Positions 1 to 9,523 of a DNA stretch of 64,000 nt are shown one piece after another. Each line of letters opens with the position of its first letter. Position 1 is the stretch's first letter. Source of the stretch: Winogradskya humida (GTDB lineage: Bacteria > Actinomycetota > Actinomycetes > Mycobacteriales > Micromonosporaceae); contig NZ_BOMN01000057.1 of assembly GCF_016862215.1 (NCBI RefSeq), forward strand, positions 124,001 through 188,000, given 5' to 3'. The notes beneath the pieces were generated by a model, which worked only from the letters and a program-made list of their open reading frames with translations, ran no database searches and was not told the origin of the DNA. A program made the position numbers and the translations under genes.

Positions 1-120
1 CTGCGTTCCAGGGTGCAGGCTCTGGAGTTCGAGATCACCCGTCTGCGGGCGGAGAACGATCGTCTCGCGGCTGCCGAAGCCGACGATCTTCTGCGGCTGA
101 CCGAGCCGGCGCTGACCTGA
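1..120 (+). CDS. C-terminal end of a coiled-coil protein (5' end outside window)
   Basis: Frame 1 is open from the window edge and stops at TGA 118-120. The 39 visible residues are rich in Leu, Arg, Glu and Ala with a heptad-like pattern (for example VQALEFEITRLRAENDRLAA), so a coiled-coil tail is likely. The reading direction is the same as smc. No family can be assigned from this fragment. In actinobacteria the genes before smc are often mutM or acylphosphatase, but nothing here resembles either. Confidence 0.5.
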   Translation: MRSRVQALEFEITRLRAENDRLAAAEADDLLRLTEPALT

Positions 121-161
121 GCTTCACGCTGACCTGAGTCTCCCGCTGACCTGAGCTTTCC
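111..161. repeat. 17-bp tandem repeat, three copies
   Basis: Three imperfect head-to-tail 17-bp units begin at 111, 128 and 145. Each starts with GCTGACCTGAG. The first copy contains the stop codon of the upstream coding region, so the repeat looks like a local slippage duplication of the gene end. Confidence 0.8.
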
Positions 162-284
162 TTCCTGTTCTTCGGATCCGAGCGCTCGATATCCCCTCGC
201 TTCCGACGTCTGGCACCGGAAGGCTCGGCACCAGAACGCCGCATCACCAAGCTCAGCACTGAAGACGATGCTCAGGATCACCAC

Positions 285-323
285 GCGCGCCTCCACGTAA
301 TCAGTGGTGGCGCGCATTTTTTT
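285..323 (+). terminator. Rho-independent terminator
   Basis: A 12-bp stem with one mismatch (285-296 with 304-315) and a 7-nt loop is followed by seven T residues at 317-323. It lies 165 bp after the partial upstream gene and before smc, so it probably ends the upstream transcript. Confidence 0.8.
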
Positions 324-578
324 GTCGGCTTAGGCGGTGCAATGCCGGTTTTTGCAGACTGAGCGTGTCAATTCTTTCGCTTTTGTATTGCTTGAGTACG
401 CCGCGTATTGCTGACGGCGCTCGGCGTGTTGTGAAACGCGTGCCACTCGATGCCGATCGCGAACAAAAGCCCCAGCAGGTAAAATACGGGTTGTAACGGG
501 ACGCGCGGCGTGCGCGGACATGGCGTGTGCGGACGGGTAACCTGCTGGCCAGAGCAAACCGCCGACCCTCGGAGATCC
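324..578 (+). promoter_or_regulatory. Gene-free region before smc
   Basis: This 255-bp region has a lower GC content than the flanking genes and holds no convincing ORF. A TAAAAT hexamer at 480-485 could be a -10 element, but no good -35 lies 17 bp upstream. The smc promoter is probably here. Confidence 0.35.
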
Positions 579-3500
579 GTGCACCTCAAGAGCCTGACGG
601 TCAAGGGCTTCAAGTCCTTCGCCTCCGCTACGACGCTGCGGCTGGAGCCGGGCATCACCTGTGTGGTGGGTCCGAACGGCTCCGGCAAGTCCAACGTCGT
701 CGACGCCATCGCCTGGGTGCTCGGTGAGCAGGGAGCCAAGGCGCTGCGCGGCGGCAAGATGGAGGACGTCATCTTCGCCGGCACCGCCGGGCGGGCCCCG
801 CTGGGTCGCGCCGAGGTGACCCTCACGATCGACAACGGCGACGGGGCTCTGCCCATCGACTACACCGAGGTGTCGATCACGCGCCGGATGTTCCGCGACG
901 GCGCCAGCGAGTACGAGATCAACAACAACCAGTGCCGGCTGCTCGACATCCAGGAGCTGCTCTCCGACTCCGGCATCGGCCGCGAGATGCACATCATCGT
1001 CGGGCAGGGCCGGCTCGACGCGATGCTGCACGCGAAACCCGAGGACCGCCGCTCGTTCATCGAGGAGGCGGCCGGCGTACTCAAGCATCGCAAGCGCAAA
1101 GAGAAAGCCGTGCGCAAGCTCGACGCGATGCAGACCAACCTCAACCGGCTCAACGACCTCACCGCCGAGCTGCGCCGCCAGCTCAAGCCGCTCGGCAAGC
1201 AGGCCGAGGTCGCCCGGCGCGCCGCGGGCATCCAGTCCGACCTGCGCGACGCCCGGCTGCGGCTGCTCGCCGACGACCTCTACACGCTGCGCACCACGCT
1301 CGACAAGGAGATCGCCGACGAGTCGGCGATGCGGGACAGGCGCCAGCAGGTCGAAGCCGAGAACCGCGAGATCCAGCGGATGCTCGCCGACCTCGAGGCC
1401 CAGCACGCCGAGGACGCGCCGCTGCTGCAGGCCGCACAGGACACCTGGTACAAACTCTCCGCCCTGCAGGAGCGCTTCCGTTCCACCGAGCAACTCGCCT
1501 CCGAGCGGGCGCGGCACATGGCCGCCGCCCCCGAGGACGAGCGGCTCGGCCGCGACCCCGACCAGCTCGAAGCCGAGGCCGAGCGGGTCCGGGAGCAGGA
1601 AGAGGAGCTGCGCGAGGCCCTCACCGAGGACCAGATGCGTCTTGCCGAGGCCGTCGAGCACCGCCAGGAGCTGGAAAGGCAACTGCTTCAAGCCGAAGGC
1701 GCTCTGCGTACGGCGGCCAAGGCCATCGCCGACCGCCGCGAGGGCCTCGCCAAGCTGACCGGCAATGTGAACGCCGCCCGGGCACGCACGGGAAGCGCCG
1801 CCGAGGAGATCGAGCGCCTCGCCGCCGCCCACACCGACGCGCTGACCCGCGCCGAGGCAGCGCAGGCCGAGGTCGACGCGGTCTCCGCCGAGTCCACCGA
1901 GGCCGACCGCGACAACGTCGAGCTCGACGACCGGCACGCCGAAGCCGTCGCGCTGCACGACCAGGCCGCCGCCGTGGTCCGGGAGCTCTCCGACGCCGAG
2001 CGCACCGCGGAGAAGGACGCCGCCAGCTGGAAGGCCCGCGAGGAAGCACTCGCGATGGGTCTCAAGCGCAAGGACGGCGCCGGTGCGCTGCTCGGCAAGG
2101 CCGACCAGGTGCCCGGTCTGCTCGGCAGTCTCGCCTCGATGCTCACGGTCCGCCCCGGGCACGAGGCCGCGCTGGCCGCCGCGCTGGGCGCTCTTGCCGA
2201 CTCGGTCGCCCTCAGCGGAGTGGACGAGGCCGTCGAGGCCATGCGTACGCTCAAGATCGCGGACGCCGGCCGGGCCGCCCTGGTCGTGGCGAGTCCCGCC
2301 GGGCCGGGCATGCAGGGGTCGCTGGACTCCCTGCGGCCGCAGCTGCCCGAGGGTGCTGTGTGGGCGCCCGACGTCATCGAGTGCCCCGACACGATCCGTC
2401 CCGCGCTCAACCGCGCGCTGCGCGACGTCGTACTCGTCCCGGATCTTGCCGCCGCCACCCAGCTCGTCGCGCACAACGCCGAGCTGCGCGCGGTCACCCC
2501 CGACGGCGATGTGCTGGGTTCGCACTCCGCAGCCGGTGGTTCGGGCAAGCAGACGAGTTACATCGAGGTCCAGGCCGCCGTCGACGAGGCCCGGGCCAAC
2601 CGCGAAACCGCCGAGCAGGCGATCGGCGAGCTCAAGGCGCAGCTCGCCGACGCGCGTGCCGAGGTCGCCGAGCACAAGGAAGCGGTCAACGTCGCGGCCG
2701 CCGCCAAGCGAGCCGCCGAGGGCGAGCGCAACGCCGCCGCCCGCCGGCTCGCCGAGCTGGGTGCCGCCGCCCGATCCGCCAAGGCCGAGTCCGAGCGGCT
2801 CGGCGCCTCCCGGCAGAAGGCGGAGGGCAACCGCGACCGCGACCTCGCCGGGCTCCTCGAGCTGGAGGAGCGGCTGCGGCTCGCCGAAGCCACCCCGATC
2901 GACGAGGAGCCCTCCACGGAGGAGCGCGACACGCTCTCCGCGCTGGTCCCGCAGTCACGCCAGAACGAGATGGAGGTGCGGCTCGCGGTCCGCACGGCCG
3001 AGGAGCGGGTCTCCTCGATCTCCGGTCGCGCCGACTCGCTGCTACGCCAGGCCACCGCCGAACGCCAGGCCCGCGAACGAGCCGCTGCCCGGCGTGCAGC
3101 CCGGGTCCGCGGCGCCGAGATCGCCAAGGCTGTCGCGCTGGGTGCCGGCGCGGCGCTGGCCCGCGTCTCGGTCTCGCTGACCGCGGCCGTCGAGGTCCGC
3201 GACCAGCTGGCCCGGGCGCGTACGGGCCGGGAAGCCGAACTCTCCGAGGTCCGCGCGACCGCGAAGCGGCTGGTCTCCGAGCTGGAACGGCTGACCAGCG
3301 AGGTGCACCGCGACGAGGTGGCCCGCGCCGAGCAGCGGATGCGCATCGAACAGCTCGAGGCGAAGGCCGCCGAGGACTTCTCGCTCGACACCGACACCCT
3401 CGTCGCGGAGTACGGCCCCGAGCAGCTCGTGCCCCCGACCCAGGCCGAGGTGAACCTCGCCGAGAGCAACGGCAAGGAGCCCCCGGAGCCGGTCCCGTTC

Positions 3501-4160
3501 CACCGCCCCACGCAGGAGAAACGCGCCAACAAGGCCGAGCGCGACCTGGCCCTGCTCGGCAAGGTCAACCCGCTCGCGCTGGAGGAGTTCGCCGCTCTCG
3601 AAGAGCGCTTCAAATTCCTCTCCGACCAGCTCGAAGATCTCAAGGCGACCCGAAAGGACCTGCTCACCGTCGTCAAGGACGTCGACGAGCGCATCCTCGA
3701 GGTCTTCTCCTCCGCGTTCGAGGACACCGCCCGCGAGTTCCAGACCGTCTTCCAGGTGCTCTTCCCCGGCGGCGAGGGCAGGCTCGTCCTCACCGACCCG
3801 GAGGACATGCTCACCACCGGCGTCGAGGTCGAGGCCCGCCCGCCCGGCAAGAAGATCAAGCGCCTCTCACTGCTCTCCGGCGGCGAACGCTCGCTGACCG
3901 CGGTCGCGATGCTCTGCGCCATCTTCCGCGCCCGCCCCAGCCCCTTCTACATCATGGACGAGGTCGAGGCCGCCCTCGACGACGTCAACCTGGGCCGCCT
4001 GATCACGCTCTTCCAGCAGCTCCGCGAGAAGAGCCAGCTCCTGATCATCACCCACCAGAAGCGCACGATGGAGGTCGCCGACGCCCTGTACGGCGTCACC
4101 ATGCGCGCCGGCGTGACCCAGGTGATCAGCCAGCGCCTCAACCGCGAGGAAGAAGCCTGA
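579..4160 (+). CDS. smc: Chromosome segregation protein SMC
   Basis: SMC is the ATPase arm of the Smc-ScpAB condensin that compacts and segregates the chromosome. The 1193-residue product has the full family layout. There is an N-terminal Walker A (GPNGSGKS, residues 31-38), a long Glu/Ala/Arg coiled coil, a glycine-containing hinge near residues 510-640, and a second coiled coil. The C-terminal ABC signature (LSGGERSL) and Walker B (FYIMDEVEAALDD) complete the head. The GTG start is chosen because homology begins at VHLKSLTVKGFKSF and GGAG lies 4 nt upstream. The open frame reaches back to 510, but those 23 residues are unlike the family. Length is normal. Confidence 0.97.
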   Translation: MHLKSLTVKGFKSFASATTLRLEPGITCVVGPNGSGKSNVVDAIAWVLGEQGAKALRGGKMEDVIFAGTAGRAPLGRAEVTLTIDNGDGALPIDYTEVSITRRMFRDGASEYEINNNQCRLLDIQELLSDSGIGREMHIIVGQGRLDAMLHAKPEDRRSFIEEAAGVLKHRKRKEKAVRKLDAMQTNLNRLNDLTAELRRQLKPLGKQAEVARRAAGIQSDLRDARLRLLADDLYTLRTTLDKEIADESAMRDRRQQVEAENREIQRMLADLEAQHAEDAPLLQAAQDTWYKLSALQERFRSTEQLASERARHMAAAPEDERLGRDPDQLEAEAERVREQEEELREALTEDQMRLAEAVEHRQELERQLLQAEGALRTAAKAIADRREGLAKLTGNVNAARARTGSAAEEIERLAAAHTDALTRAEAAQAEVDAVSAESTEADRDNVELDDRHAEAVALHDQAAAVVRELSDAERTAEKDAASWKAREEALAMGLKRKDGAGALLGKADQVPGLLGSLASMLTVRPGHEAALAAALGALADSVALSGVDEAVEAMRTLKIADAGRAALVVASPAGPGMQGSLDSLRPQLPEGAVWAPDVIECPDTIRPALNRALRDVVLVPDLAAATQLVAHNAELRAVTPDGDVLGSHSAAGGSGKQTSYIEVQAAVDEARANRETAEQAIGELKAQLADARAEVAEHKEAVNVAAAAKRAAEGERNAAARRLAELGAAARSAKAESERLGASRQKAEGNRDRDLAGLLELEERLRLAEATPIDEEPSTEERDTLSALVPQSRQNEMEVRLAVRTAEERVSSISGRADSLLRQATAERQARERAAARRAARVRGAEIAKAVALGAGAALARVSVSLTAAVEVRDQLARARTGREAELSEVRATAKRLVSELERLTSEVHRDEVARAEQRMRIEQLEAKAAEDFSLDTDTLVAEYGPEQLVPPTQAEVNLAESNGKEPPEPVPFHRPTQEKRANKAERDLALLGKVNPLALEEFAALEERFKFLSDQLEDLKATRKDLLTVVKDVDERILEVFSSAFEDTAREFQTVFQVLFPGGEGRLVLTDPEDMLTTGVEVEARPPGKKIKRLSLLSGGERSLTAVAMLCAIFRARPSPFYIMDEVEAALDDVNLGRLITLFQQLREKSQLLIITHQKRTMEVADALYGVTMRAGVTQVISQRLNREEEA

Positions 4161-4212
4161 CCGGCCCTCTTGAGGCCTTTTCGGCTCGTGGGGAAGAAGG
4201 GCTTAGCCTTGC

Positions 4213-4256
4213 AGCGTTCCCCCGAGCGCTGAGAAGCGTTCCCCCGAGCGCTGAGA
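4213..4256. repeat. Perfect 22-bp tandem duplication before the HAD gene
   Basis: Positions 4213-4234 and 4235-4256 are identical 22-bp units beginning AGCGTTCCCCC. They end 16 bp before the start of the downstream hydrolase gene, so the duplication lengthens its leader. It may be a recent slippage event. Confidence 0.85.
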
Positions 4257-4272
4257 GAGGACCGCGGACCGG

Positions 4273-4887
4273 ATGCTGCGCCAACCCGCCAGGGCCATGC
4301 TGATCGACCTCGACGGCGTCGTACGCCGCTGGGACCCCACCGTCGCGGCAGGCGTCGAATCCACCTACGGGCTGGAGCCCGGCACGCTGATGAAGACCGC
4401 CTTCGCCTGGGAGCTCCTGCGCCCCGCGGTCGCCGGCGAGATGACCGACGCCGAATGGATGGGCCTGATCGCCCAGCGCCTCCCTCTCGACGAGGCCCAG
4501 GCCCGAGCGGCAGTCACCGAATGGCAGAAGCACCGAGGCACGGTCGACCCCGAGGTCCTCACCTTCATCCGCGAGGTCCGCGCCGCCGGCCGCCCGGTCG
4601 GCCTCGCCACCAACGCCACCGACCTCCTCCGCGGCGACCTCGAAACCCTCGGCCTCACCCACGAGTTCGACACGATCATCAGCTCCACCGAGTTGAAGAT
4701 CCACAAGCCCGCCCCCGATTTCTTCGCCCGAGCCGCCGAAGCCCTCGACGAGCAACCGCCCTGGGTCCTCTTCGTGGACGACGACGACCGGGTCATCCGA
4801 GGCGCCCGCGCCGCGAAGCTCCCCGCCTTCCGCTGGACCGGCCCCCAGGACATCCTCTACCTGAAAAAGGCCCTCGGCATCAGCTAG
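4273..4887 (+). CDS. HAD-superfamily hydrolase
   Basis: A 204-residue haloacid-dehalogenase-fold phosphatase of unknown substrate. Motif I is LIDLDG with the nucleophile Asp12 and acid/base Asp14. Motif II is the Thr/Asn of LATNAT. Motif III is Lys145 in HKPAPDFF, and motif IV is the acidic run VDDDD near residue 169. A helical cap lies between motifs I and II, as in subclass I enzymes. The start at 4273 follows a purine-rich GAGAGG; an internal ATG at 4297 (MLIDLDG) is an alternative. It stands alone between smc and a convergent gene. It is probably a small phosphoester or sugar-phosphate phosphatase. Confidence 0.85.
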   Translation: MLRQPARAMLIDLDGVVRRWDPTVAAGVESTYGLEPGTLMKTAFAWELLRPAVAGEMTDAEWMGLIAQRLPLDEAQARAAVTEWQKHRGTVDPEVLTFIREVRAAGRPVGLATNATDLLRGDLETLGLTHEFDTIISSTELKIHKPAPDFFARAAEALDEQPPWVLFVDDDDRVIRGARAAKLPAFRWTGPQDILYLKKALGIS

Positions 4888-4956
4888 CCCACGGCGGACC
4901 CCGGGCGCGGCCGGGTGAGATCAGGCCCCAGGCCGGGCGGGGTGAGGCTGGGGCCT

Positions 4957-5016
4957 GCACGGCCCGCACGGCCCGCACGAGGCCCGCACGGCCCGCGGCT
5001 CAAGGCCGCACGGGCC
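4957..5016. terminator. GC-rich 9-bp repeats and hairpin between convergent genes
   Basis: Four units of GCACGGCCC (one with a 2-nt insertion) run from 4957 to 4994. They lead into an inverted repeat 4990-5016 (GGCCCG/CGGGCC, then CGGC/GCCG with a 2-nt bulge). It has no T tract but sits between two converging genes, so it probably acts as a bidirectional stop. Confidence 0.45.
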
Positions 5017-5046
5017 AACCCCACCGCAGCTCAGAAGTGGCCGGTC

Positions 5047-5568
5047 TCAGTCGCCGGTGACGCCGTCGATGCGTTCGCGGAGGAGGTCGGCGTGGCCGTT
5101 GTGGCGGGCGTACTCCTCGATCATGTGGAGGTAGACCCAGCGGAGGCTGATGGAGCCGCGGCGTTTGTTGGGGAATTCGTGGTCGAGGGGCAGGTCGGCG
5201 ACGGTGGCTCGGACGGCGTCCAGCTCTGCCAGGTGGGTGGCGAAGTTGGCCTCCGCGTCGGCGTCCGCCACGTCGTCGAAGTCGCCGTCGAGGTTGGTGT
5301 CGTCGCAGTAGATGTCGGGGAGGTCCTGGCCGGCGGCGGCCTGGCGGAACCAGGCTCGTTCCACCTCGGACATGTGCCGGACCAGGCCGAGCAGCGTCAG
5401 GTTGGACGGCTCCACGGAGGCGACCTTGAGCTGCGGGGCGGTCAGGCCGGCGCATTTGCTCAGCAGGGTCTGTCTGTGCCAGTCGAGCCAGCCCTCGAGC
5501 ATGGCTCGTTCGTCGCCGGTGAACGGTTCAGCGACGCGTTCGATTTTTGGTGCTGTCCATGTCGTCAT
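5047..5568 (-). CDS. DinB/DUF664 family protein
   Basis: The 173-residue product has the four-helix DinB-like fold typical of actinobacterial thiol-dependent transferases. The conserved metal-site segments are present: LVRHMSEVERAWF near residue 65 and the C-terminal HMIEEYARHNGHADLLRE, whose histidines usually bind a divalent metal. Family members are linked to mycothiol-dependent S-transfer or have no known substrate. The ATG lies 7 bp after the stop of the PhoD-like gene upstream on the same strand, so the two are probably cotranscribed. Substrate is unknown. Confidence 0.85.
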   Translation of the reverse strand: MTTWTAPKIERVAEPFTGDERAMLEGWLDWHRQTLLSKCAGLTAPQLKVASVEPSNLTLLGLVRHMSEVERAWFRQAAAGQDLPDIYCDDTNLDGDFDDVADADAEANFATHLAELDAVRATVADLPLDHEFPNKRRGSISLRWVYLHMIEEYARHNGHADLLRERIDGVTGD

Positions 5569-5575
5569 CGGGCCA

Positions 5576-7264
5576 TTATTTGTTAAGTGGGAGCTCGGCG
5601 ACGGTGAATAAATCGCCGTCCTTGGTCGTGCCCTCGACTTTTACCTCGGCGCGGGGGCCTTCATGGTGCAGGGTGCTGATGGCGTTGCCGAAGTAGGGGC
5701 CCGCGAGGCGGCCCCAGGCGACGGTCGGGCGGCTGACTCCGGCGGAGCGGGCGACGCCTCGCATTGTCTTGGCGGCGGCGCGGGACCAGCTGAAACGCAT
5801 CAGGGGGCGCATGAAGGCGGGGACCTGGTTGTGGATCGGGGAGCAGGTGAGCTGGTGGACCGGGGTGGTGACCGCGGGGCCGAGGTCGGCTGCTGCGACG
5901 TAGGAGTGATGGACGTCACCGGACAGCACGCTGATCGAGGCCGGCGCGGAGTAGGCGCCGCCCGCGCCGACGCGGTGGGCCGGGGCTGACGGACCGCCTT
6001 CGCCCAGGCGGCGGAAGAGCTCGGTGAGGGCGTCGAACGAGCGCATGAACGCGGCCCAGTGTTCAAGGTCGAAGGCGCGGCGGATCTTCTCGGCGAGGGC
6101 GGCGCGGCGGGGGCCGGCGGAGTCGGCCATGCGTTCGTTCCAGGCTTCGCCGTGGTGGATGGCCGGGGGCATCAGCCAGGGCAGGGACGAGCCGACCACC
6201 AGGTGGTCGTAGTCGCCGTGGGCCTGGTCGACGAACCATTTCCATTCCGTGGCGGGGAGCATCTCGCGGCGTCCGGGAGTGAGGACCCGGTTGCAGCGGT
6301 TGTCCAGCATCACCAGGCGGGTGCGGCCCACGTCGAGGGCGAAGCTCCACTGGAACGGGACGTCGGTGTTCTCCGCGGACTCGGGGGCGTCGACCGTGAT
6401 GCCGAAGTCGTGCAGGATCCGGGTGGCGTCGGGCACCGCGGTGATCTGGGCGAGCAGGGGGTCGGTGGCCAGCTGGTCGGGGCTGAGGTTGCCGAGGTGC
6501 TGGTAGACCCAGTAGGAGGCCAGGCCGCTGGAGATGCGCTCGGGCCACCACGGCTGGGCTGACATGTCGCGGCGCCAGGAGGCCGAGGTGTTCCAGTCGT
6601 CGATGATCTCGTGGTCGTCGAAGATCATGACGCTCGGCACGGTGGCGAGCAGCCAGCGGACCTCCGGGTCGCGCCAGGACTCCAGATAGAGCTTGGTGTA
6701 CTCGTCGAACGAGACGACCTCGTTCGCCGGCCCGTCGTGCCCGGCCGCCCGGCGGCGCTTGAGGAAGCGGCGCACCTTCGCCGAGGTGTTGTCGGCATAG
6801 ACCTGATCACCCAGGAGGACCATCAGGTCCGGGCGTAGCTGCGGGTCGTGCGGGTCGGTCATCAATCGCCTCGCGTACGCGTCCAGCGCGTCAGGTGGCA
6901 ATTTTCGTGAATTCGACTGCGGGGTCGCCTCGCGGCACGAGCCGAAGATGAAGCTGACCGGGTGCTCCTGGTCGTCCGCGGGCCGGGTGACGATCAGGCT
7001 CGGCGGGTAGGGCGACTCCGGGTCGGGCCAGGCCCGCTTGTCGTCGAGCCACACCTCGTACTCGCTGGCGGCGTCGAGGGGCAGCCCTTCGACCACCACG
7101 ATCGCGTAGTGGTGGCCGTACGCGGAAAAGGTCTGTGCCGAGCCTGAGCCCCCGTCCCTCGCCTCGACCCGGACGGTCGTGGGTTCCGTGGTCTCGACCC
7201 AGACGGTCGCTTTGCCGGCCACGACGCGCCGGAGCACCGGGCCGATCAGGAGATAAGCGGTCAA
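5576..7264 (-). CDS. PhoD-like alkaline phosphatase/phosphodiesterase
   Basis: The product resembles PhoD-type metallophosphatases. It has an N-terminal fibronectin-like beta domain (IGPVLRRVVAGKATVWVET) and the catalytic segments SFIFGSCRE, LMVLLGDQVYAD and SVMIFDDHEIIDDWN. A later VLSGDVHHSYVA supplies the metal-binding histidines. There is no clear signal peptide, so it may be cytoplasmic, unlike secreted PhoD. The TTG start at 7264 is my choice because family similarity begins at LTAYLLIGPVLRRV; an upstream ATG at 7315 adds 17 unrelated residues. It is followed 7 bp later by the DinB gene. Substrate is unknown. Confidence 0.85.
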   Translation of the reverse strand: MTAYLLIGPVLRRVVAGKATVWVETTEPTTVRVEARDGGSGSAQTFSAYGHHYAIVVVEGLPLDAASEYEVWLDDKRAWPDPESPYPPSLIVTRPADDQEHPVSFIFGSCREATPQSNSRKLPPDALDAYARRLMTDPHDPQLRPDLMVLLGDQVYADNTSAKVRRFLKRRRAAGHDGPANEVVSFDEYTKLYLESWRDPEVRWLLATVPSVMIFDDHEIIDDWNTSASWRRDMSAQPWWPERISSGLASYWVYQHLGNLSPDQLATDPLLAQITAVPDATRILHDFGITVDAPESAENTDVPFQWSFALDVGRTRLVMLDNRCNRVLTPGRREMLPATEWKWFVDQAHGDYDHLVVGSSLPWLMPPAIHHGEAWNERMADSAGPRRAALAEKIRRAFDLEHWAAFMRSFDALTELFRRLGEGGPSAPAHRVGAGGAYSAPASISVLSGDVHHSYVAAADLGPAVTTPVHQLTCSPIHNQVPAFMRPLMRFSWSRAAAKTMRGVARSAGVSRPTVAWGRLAGPYFGNAISTLHHEGPRAEVKVEGTTKDGDLFTVAELPLNK

Positions 7265-7416
7265 CGGATCACCACAGAGAGACGCATGATTCCATCGTCC
7301 CCACCGCTCCGGCATTACGCCAGGGCGGTTTCCGGCACGGCGGGATCACCCCGCGTGGTGTTGGACACGGCCGGGTGGCCCCGCACAGCCGCAGCGCATC
7401 TGTCAGGATTTCGTAC

Positions 7417-8580
7417 ATGGAATACGTCGTCGCCTCACTGATCCTGCTGGCGGTGCTGATCGTCGGGGCCGTCGGCCTCGTCGTCCCGCGCCTGCGCCGG
7501 CGCGAGCTGCCGCCGTCGGAGCAGACGGGGGCGGGCACGACGACCCTCGAGCGTCCGCCCGTGATTCCCCCGGTCGAGGAGCTTCCGCCGCTGGTCGAGC
7601 GGCCCGCCCCGGTCGAGGAGGAGCCCGCTGCTCCATCGCTCGAGACCCCGGAGCCCACGGCCGGGCGTCTGGTCCGGTTGCGGGCGCGGCTGAGCCGTTC
7701 GCAGAGCGTCTTCGGGCGCGGTCTGCTCAGCGTGCTCTCCCGTGACCACCTCGACGAGGACGCGTGGGAGGAGATCGAGGACAGCCTGATCTCCGCCGAT
7801 GTCGGCGTCGAAGCGAGCCAGGTCCTGGTCGAGCGGCTGCGCGAGCGGGTCCGGGTGCTGGGCACCCGCACGGTTGCCGAGGTGCGGGCACAGCTCGCCG
7901 AGGAGCTCACCGCAGCCCTCGAGCCGGAGCTGGACCGCAGCCTCAAGACCTCCCCGCACGACGGGCGTCCCGCGGTGGTCCTGGTCGTCGGCGTCAACGG
8001 CGCCGGTAAGACCACCACCTGCGGCAAGATCGCCCGGGTGCTGGTGGCCGACGGCCGCACGGTGCTGCTGGGTGCCGCCGACACGTTCCGCGCCGCCGCC
8101 GCCGAGCAGTTGGCGACCTGGGGTGAGCGGGTCGGCGCCGAGACCGTGCGCGGCCCCGAGGGCGGAGATCCGGCCAGCGTGGCTTTCGACGCGGTCAAGC
8201 GGGGTATCGACGTCGGTGTGGACACGGTTCTGATCGACACCGCCGGCCGCCTGCAGAACAAGATCGGTCTGATGGACGAGCTGGGCAAGGTCAAGCGGGT
8301 GGTGGAGAAGCACGGCTCGGTCGACGAGACGCTGCTGATCCTCGACGCGACCACCGGGCAGAACGGCCTGGAGCAGGCGCGGGTCTTCACCGAGGCGGTC
8401 GAGGTGACCGGTGTGGTGCTCACCAAGCTCGACGGCACGGCCAAGGGCGGCATCGTCATCGCCGTGCAGCGCAAGCTGGGCATCCCGGTCAAGCTGGTCG
8501 GGCTGGGCGAGGGGCCGGACGACCTGGCGCCGTTCGAGCCGGCGGCCTTCGTCGAGGCCCTGCTTGGCAGCGATGCGTAA
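7417..8580 (+). CDS. ftsY: Signal recognition particle receptor FtsY
   Basis: FtsY is the membrane receptor that docks the Ffh-ribosome complex at the translocon. The 387-residue protein begins with a transmembrane helix (residues 3-22), then a Pro/Glu-rich acidic linker to about residue 85, then the N and G domains. GTPase motifs include GVNGAGKTT near residue 192, DTAGR, and TKLDGTAKGG. The ATG at 7417 is preceded by AGGA eight nt upstream; the frame is open further upstream but without family similarity. An N-terminal membrane anchor is typical of actinobacterial FtsY. Its partner ffh lies 20 kb downstream. Confidence 0.96.
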   Translation: MEYVVASLILLAVLIVGAVGLVVPRLRRRELPPSEQTGAGTTTLERPPVIPPVEELPPLVERPAPVEEEPAAPSLETPEPTAGRLVRLRARLSRSQSVFGRGLLSVLSRDHLDEDAWEEIEDSLISADVGVEASQVLVERLRERVRVLGTRTVAEVRAQLAEELTAALEPELDRSLKTSPHDGRPAVVLVVGVNGAGKTTTCGKIARVLVADGRTVLLGAADTFRAAAAEQLATWGERVGAETVRGPEGGDPASVAFDAVKRGIDVGVDTVLIDTAGRLQNKIGLMDELGKVKRVVEKHGSVDETLLILDATTGQNGLEQARVFTEAVEVTGVVLTKLDGTAKGGIVIAVQRKLGIPVKLVGLGEGPDDLAPFEPAAFVEALLGSDA

Positions 8581-8631
8581 TCTCAAGAGCAGGACATCGG
8601 CGGTAGTGATCACACTCGGGGGAGGTCGTGC

Positions 8632-9429
8632 GTGACGCAGGAGCCTCTGCGCGAGATTCCTCTGCACGGTGGGAACGTCAGCACGGTCTCGAAACTCGGC
8701 GACACGGTTCGCCGTAACGCCGGACCGTGGACGCCCGCCGTGCACTCGCTGCTCAACCATCTGCAGCGGGTCGGGTTCACCGGGTCGCCGCACGCCCTGG
8801 GCATGGACGACCGTGGCCGGGAGGTCCTGTCGTACCTCGACGGGGAGTGCGGGGAGTATCCGCTGGCCCCGCACTGGACCACCGAGGAAGCACTGGTCAC
8901 GGTCGCGACGATGCTGCGCATGTTCCACGACGCGCAGTACGGCTTCCAGCCCCCGCCCAACGCGGTGTGGCGCAGTTTCGGCCCGCCGCCGCCGGACACC
9001 GAGGTGATCTGTCACCACGACGCCGCCCCGCACAACGTGGTCTGGCGGCCCGACGGCACCCTCGCGCTGATCGACTTCGATCTCGCCTCGCCGGGTGCGC
9101 GTATTTACGACGTGGCTTATGCGGCCTGGACCTGGGTGCCTTTGTTCAGCGACCGGGATTCCTACACGCTCGGCTGGAAGCGCCCCAATCGGCCGCGCCG
9201 GCTCCGGCTCTTCGCCGACGCCTACGGCCTTATTCCGCGCGACCGTCATCGCCTGGTCCGCACTATTCGTAAGCGGATCGTGGACCACGTCGAGGGCATC
9301 CGGCGGATGGCGGCCGCCGGTGACCCGGCGTTCGTGCGAATCGTGCACAAGGGGCATCTGCGTCGTCCGATGCGCGATCTGCGTCTGCTCGATTACGAAC
9401 GTCACACCCTCGAGTACGCACTTCGTTAA
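8632..9429 (+). CDS. Aminoglycoside phosphotransferase-fold kinase
   Basis: A 265-residue protein with the APH/choline kinase fold. The catalytic loop CHHDAAPHNVVW (Asp and Asn conserved) is near residues 124-135, and the magnesium-binding LIDFDLASPG follows. The N-lobe lacks a strong glycine loop. GGAGG at 8621-8625 with a 6-nt spacer supports the GTG start. In actinomycetes such proteins are mostly uncharacterised small-molecule kinases, so drug resistance should not be assumed. It follows ftsY by 51 bp and may share its transcript. Confidence 0.82.
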   Translation: MTQEPLREIPLHGGNVSTVSKLGDTVRRNAGPWTPAVHSLLNHLQRVGFTGSPHALGMDDRGREVLSYLDGECGEYPLAPHWTTEEALVTVATMLRMFHDAQYGFQPPPNAVWRSFGPPPPDTEVICHHDAAPHNVVWRPDGTLALIDFDLASPGARIYDVAYAAWTWVPLFSDRDSYTLGWKRPNRPRRLRLFADAYGLIPRDRHRLVRTIRKRIVDHVEGIRRMAAAGDPAFVRIVHKGHLRRPMRDLRLLDYERHTLEYALR

Positions 9430-9523
9430 CTGGCCGTCGACCTTCTGGTCTCGCTCGGTCGGTGCTTACTTAGGCGTTTTGTGGAGGTTCGTGGCGATTT
9501 TTCTACACGGCTGTGAGAGTTTC

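Noticed and set aside
330..2675. 781-residue ORF antisense to smc
   Set aside because: It runs opposite the clear smc frame and consists of Gly/Leu/Val/Arg-rich sequence expected from the complement of high-GC coding DNA.
7265..7315. ATG 7315 as start of the PhoD-like gene
   Set aside because: The additional 17 residues do not resemble the family; the TTG at 7264 starts where similarity begins. Not excluded.
8632..9429. Aminoglycoside resistance gene
   Set aside because: The APH fold is common in uncharacterised actinomycete kinases, and nothing around it points to drug resistance.
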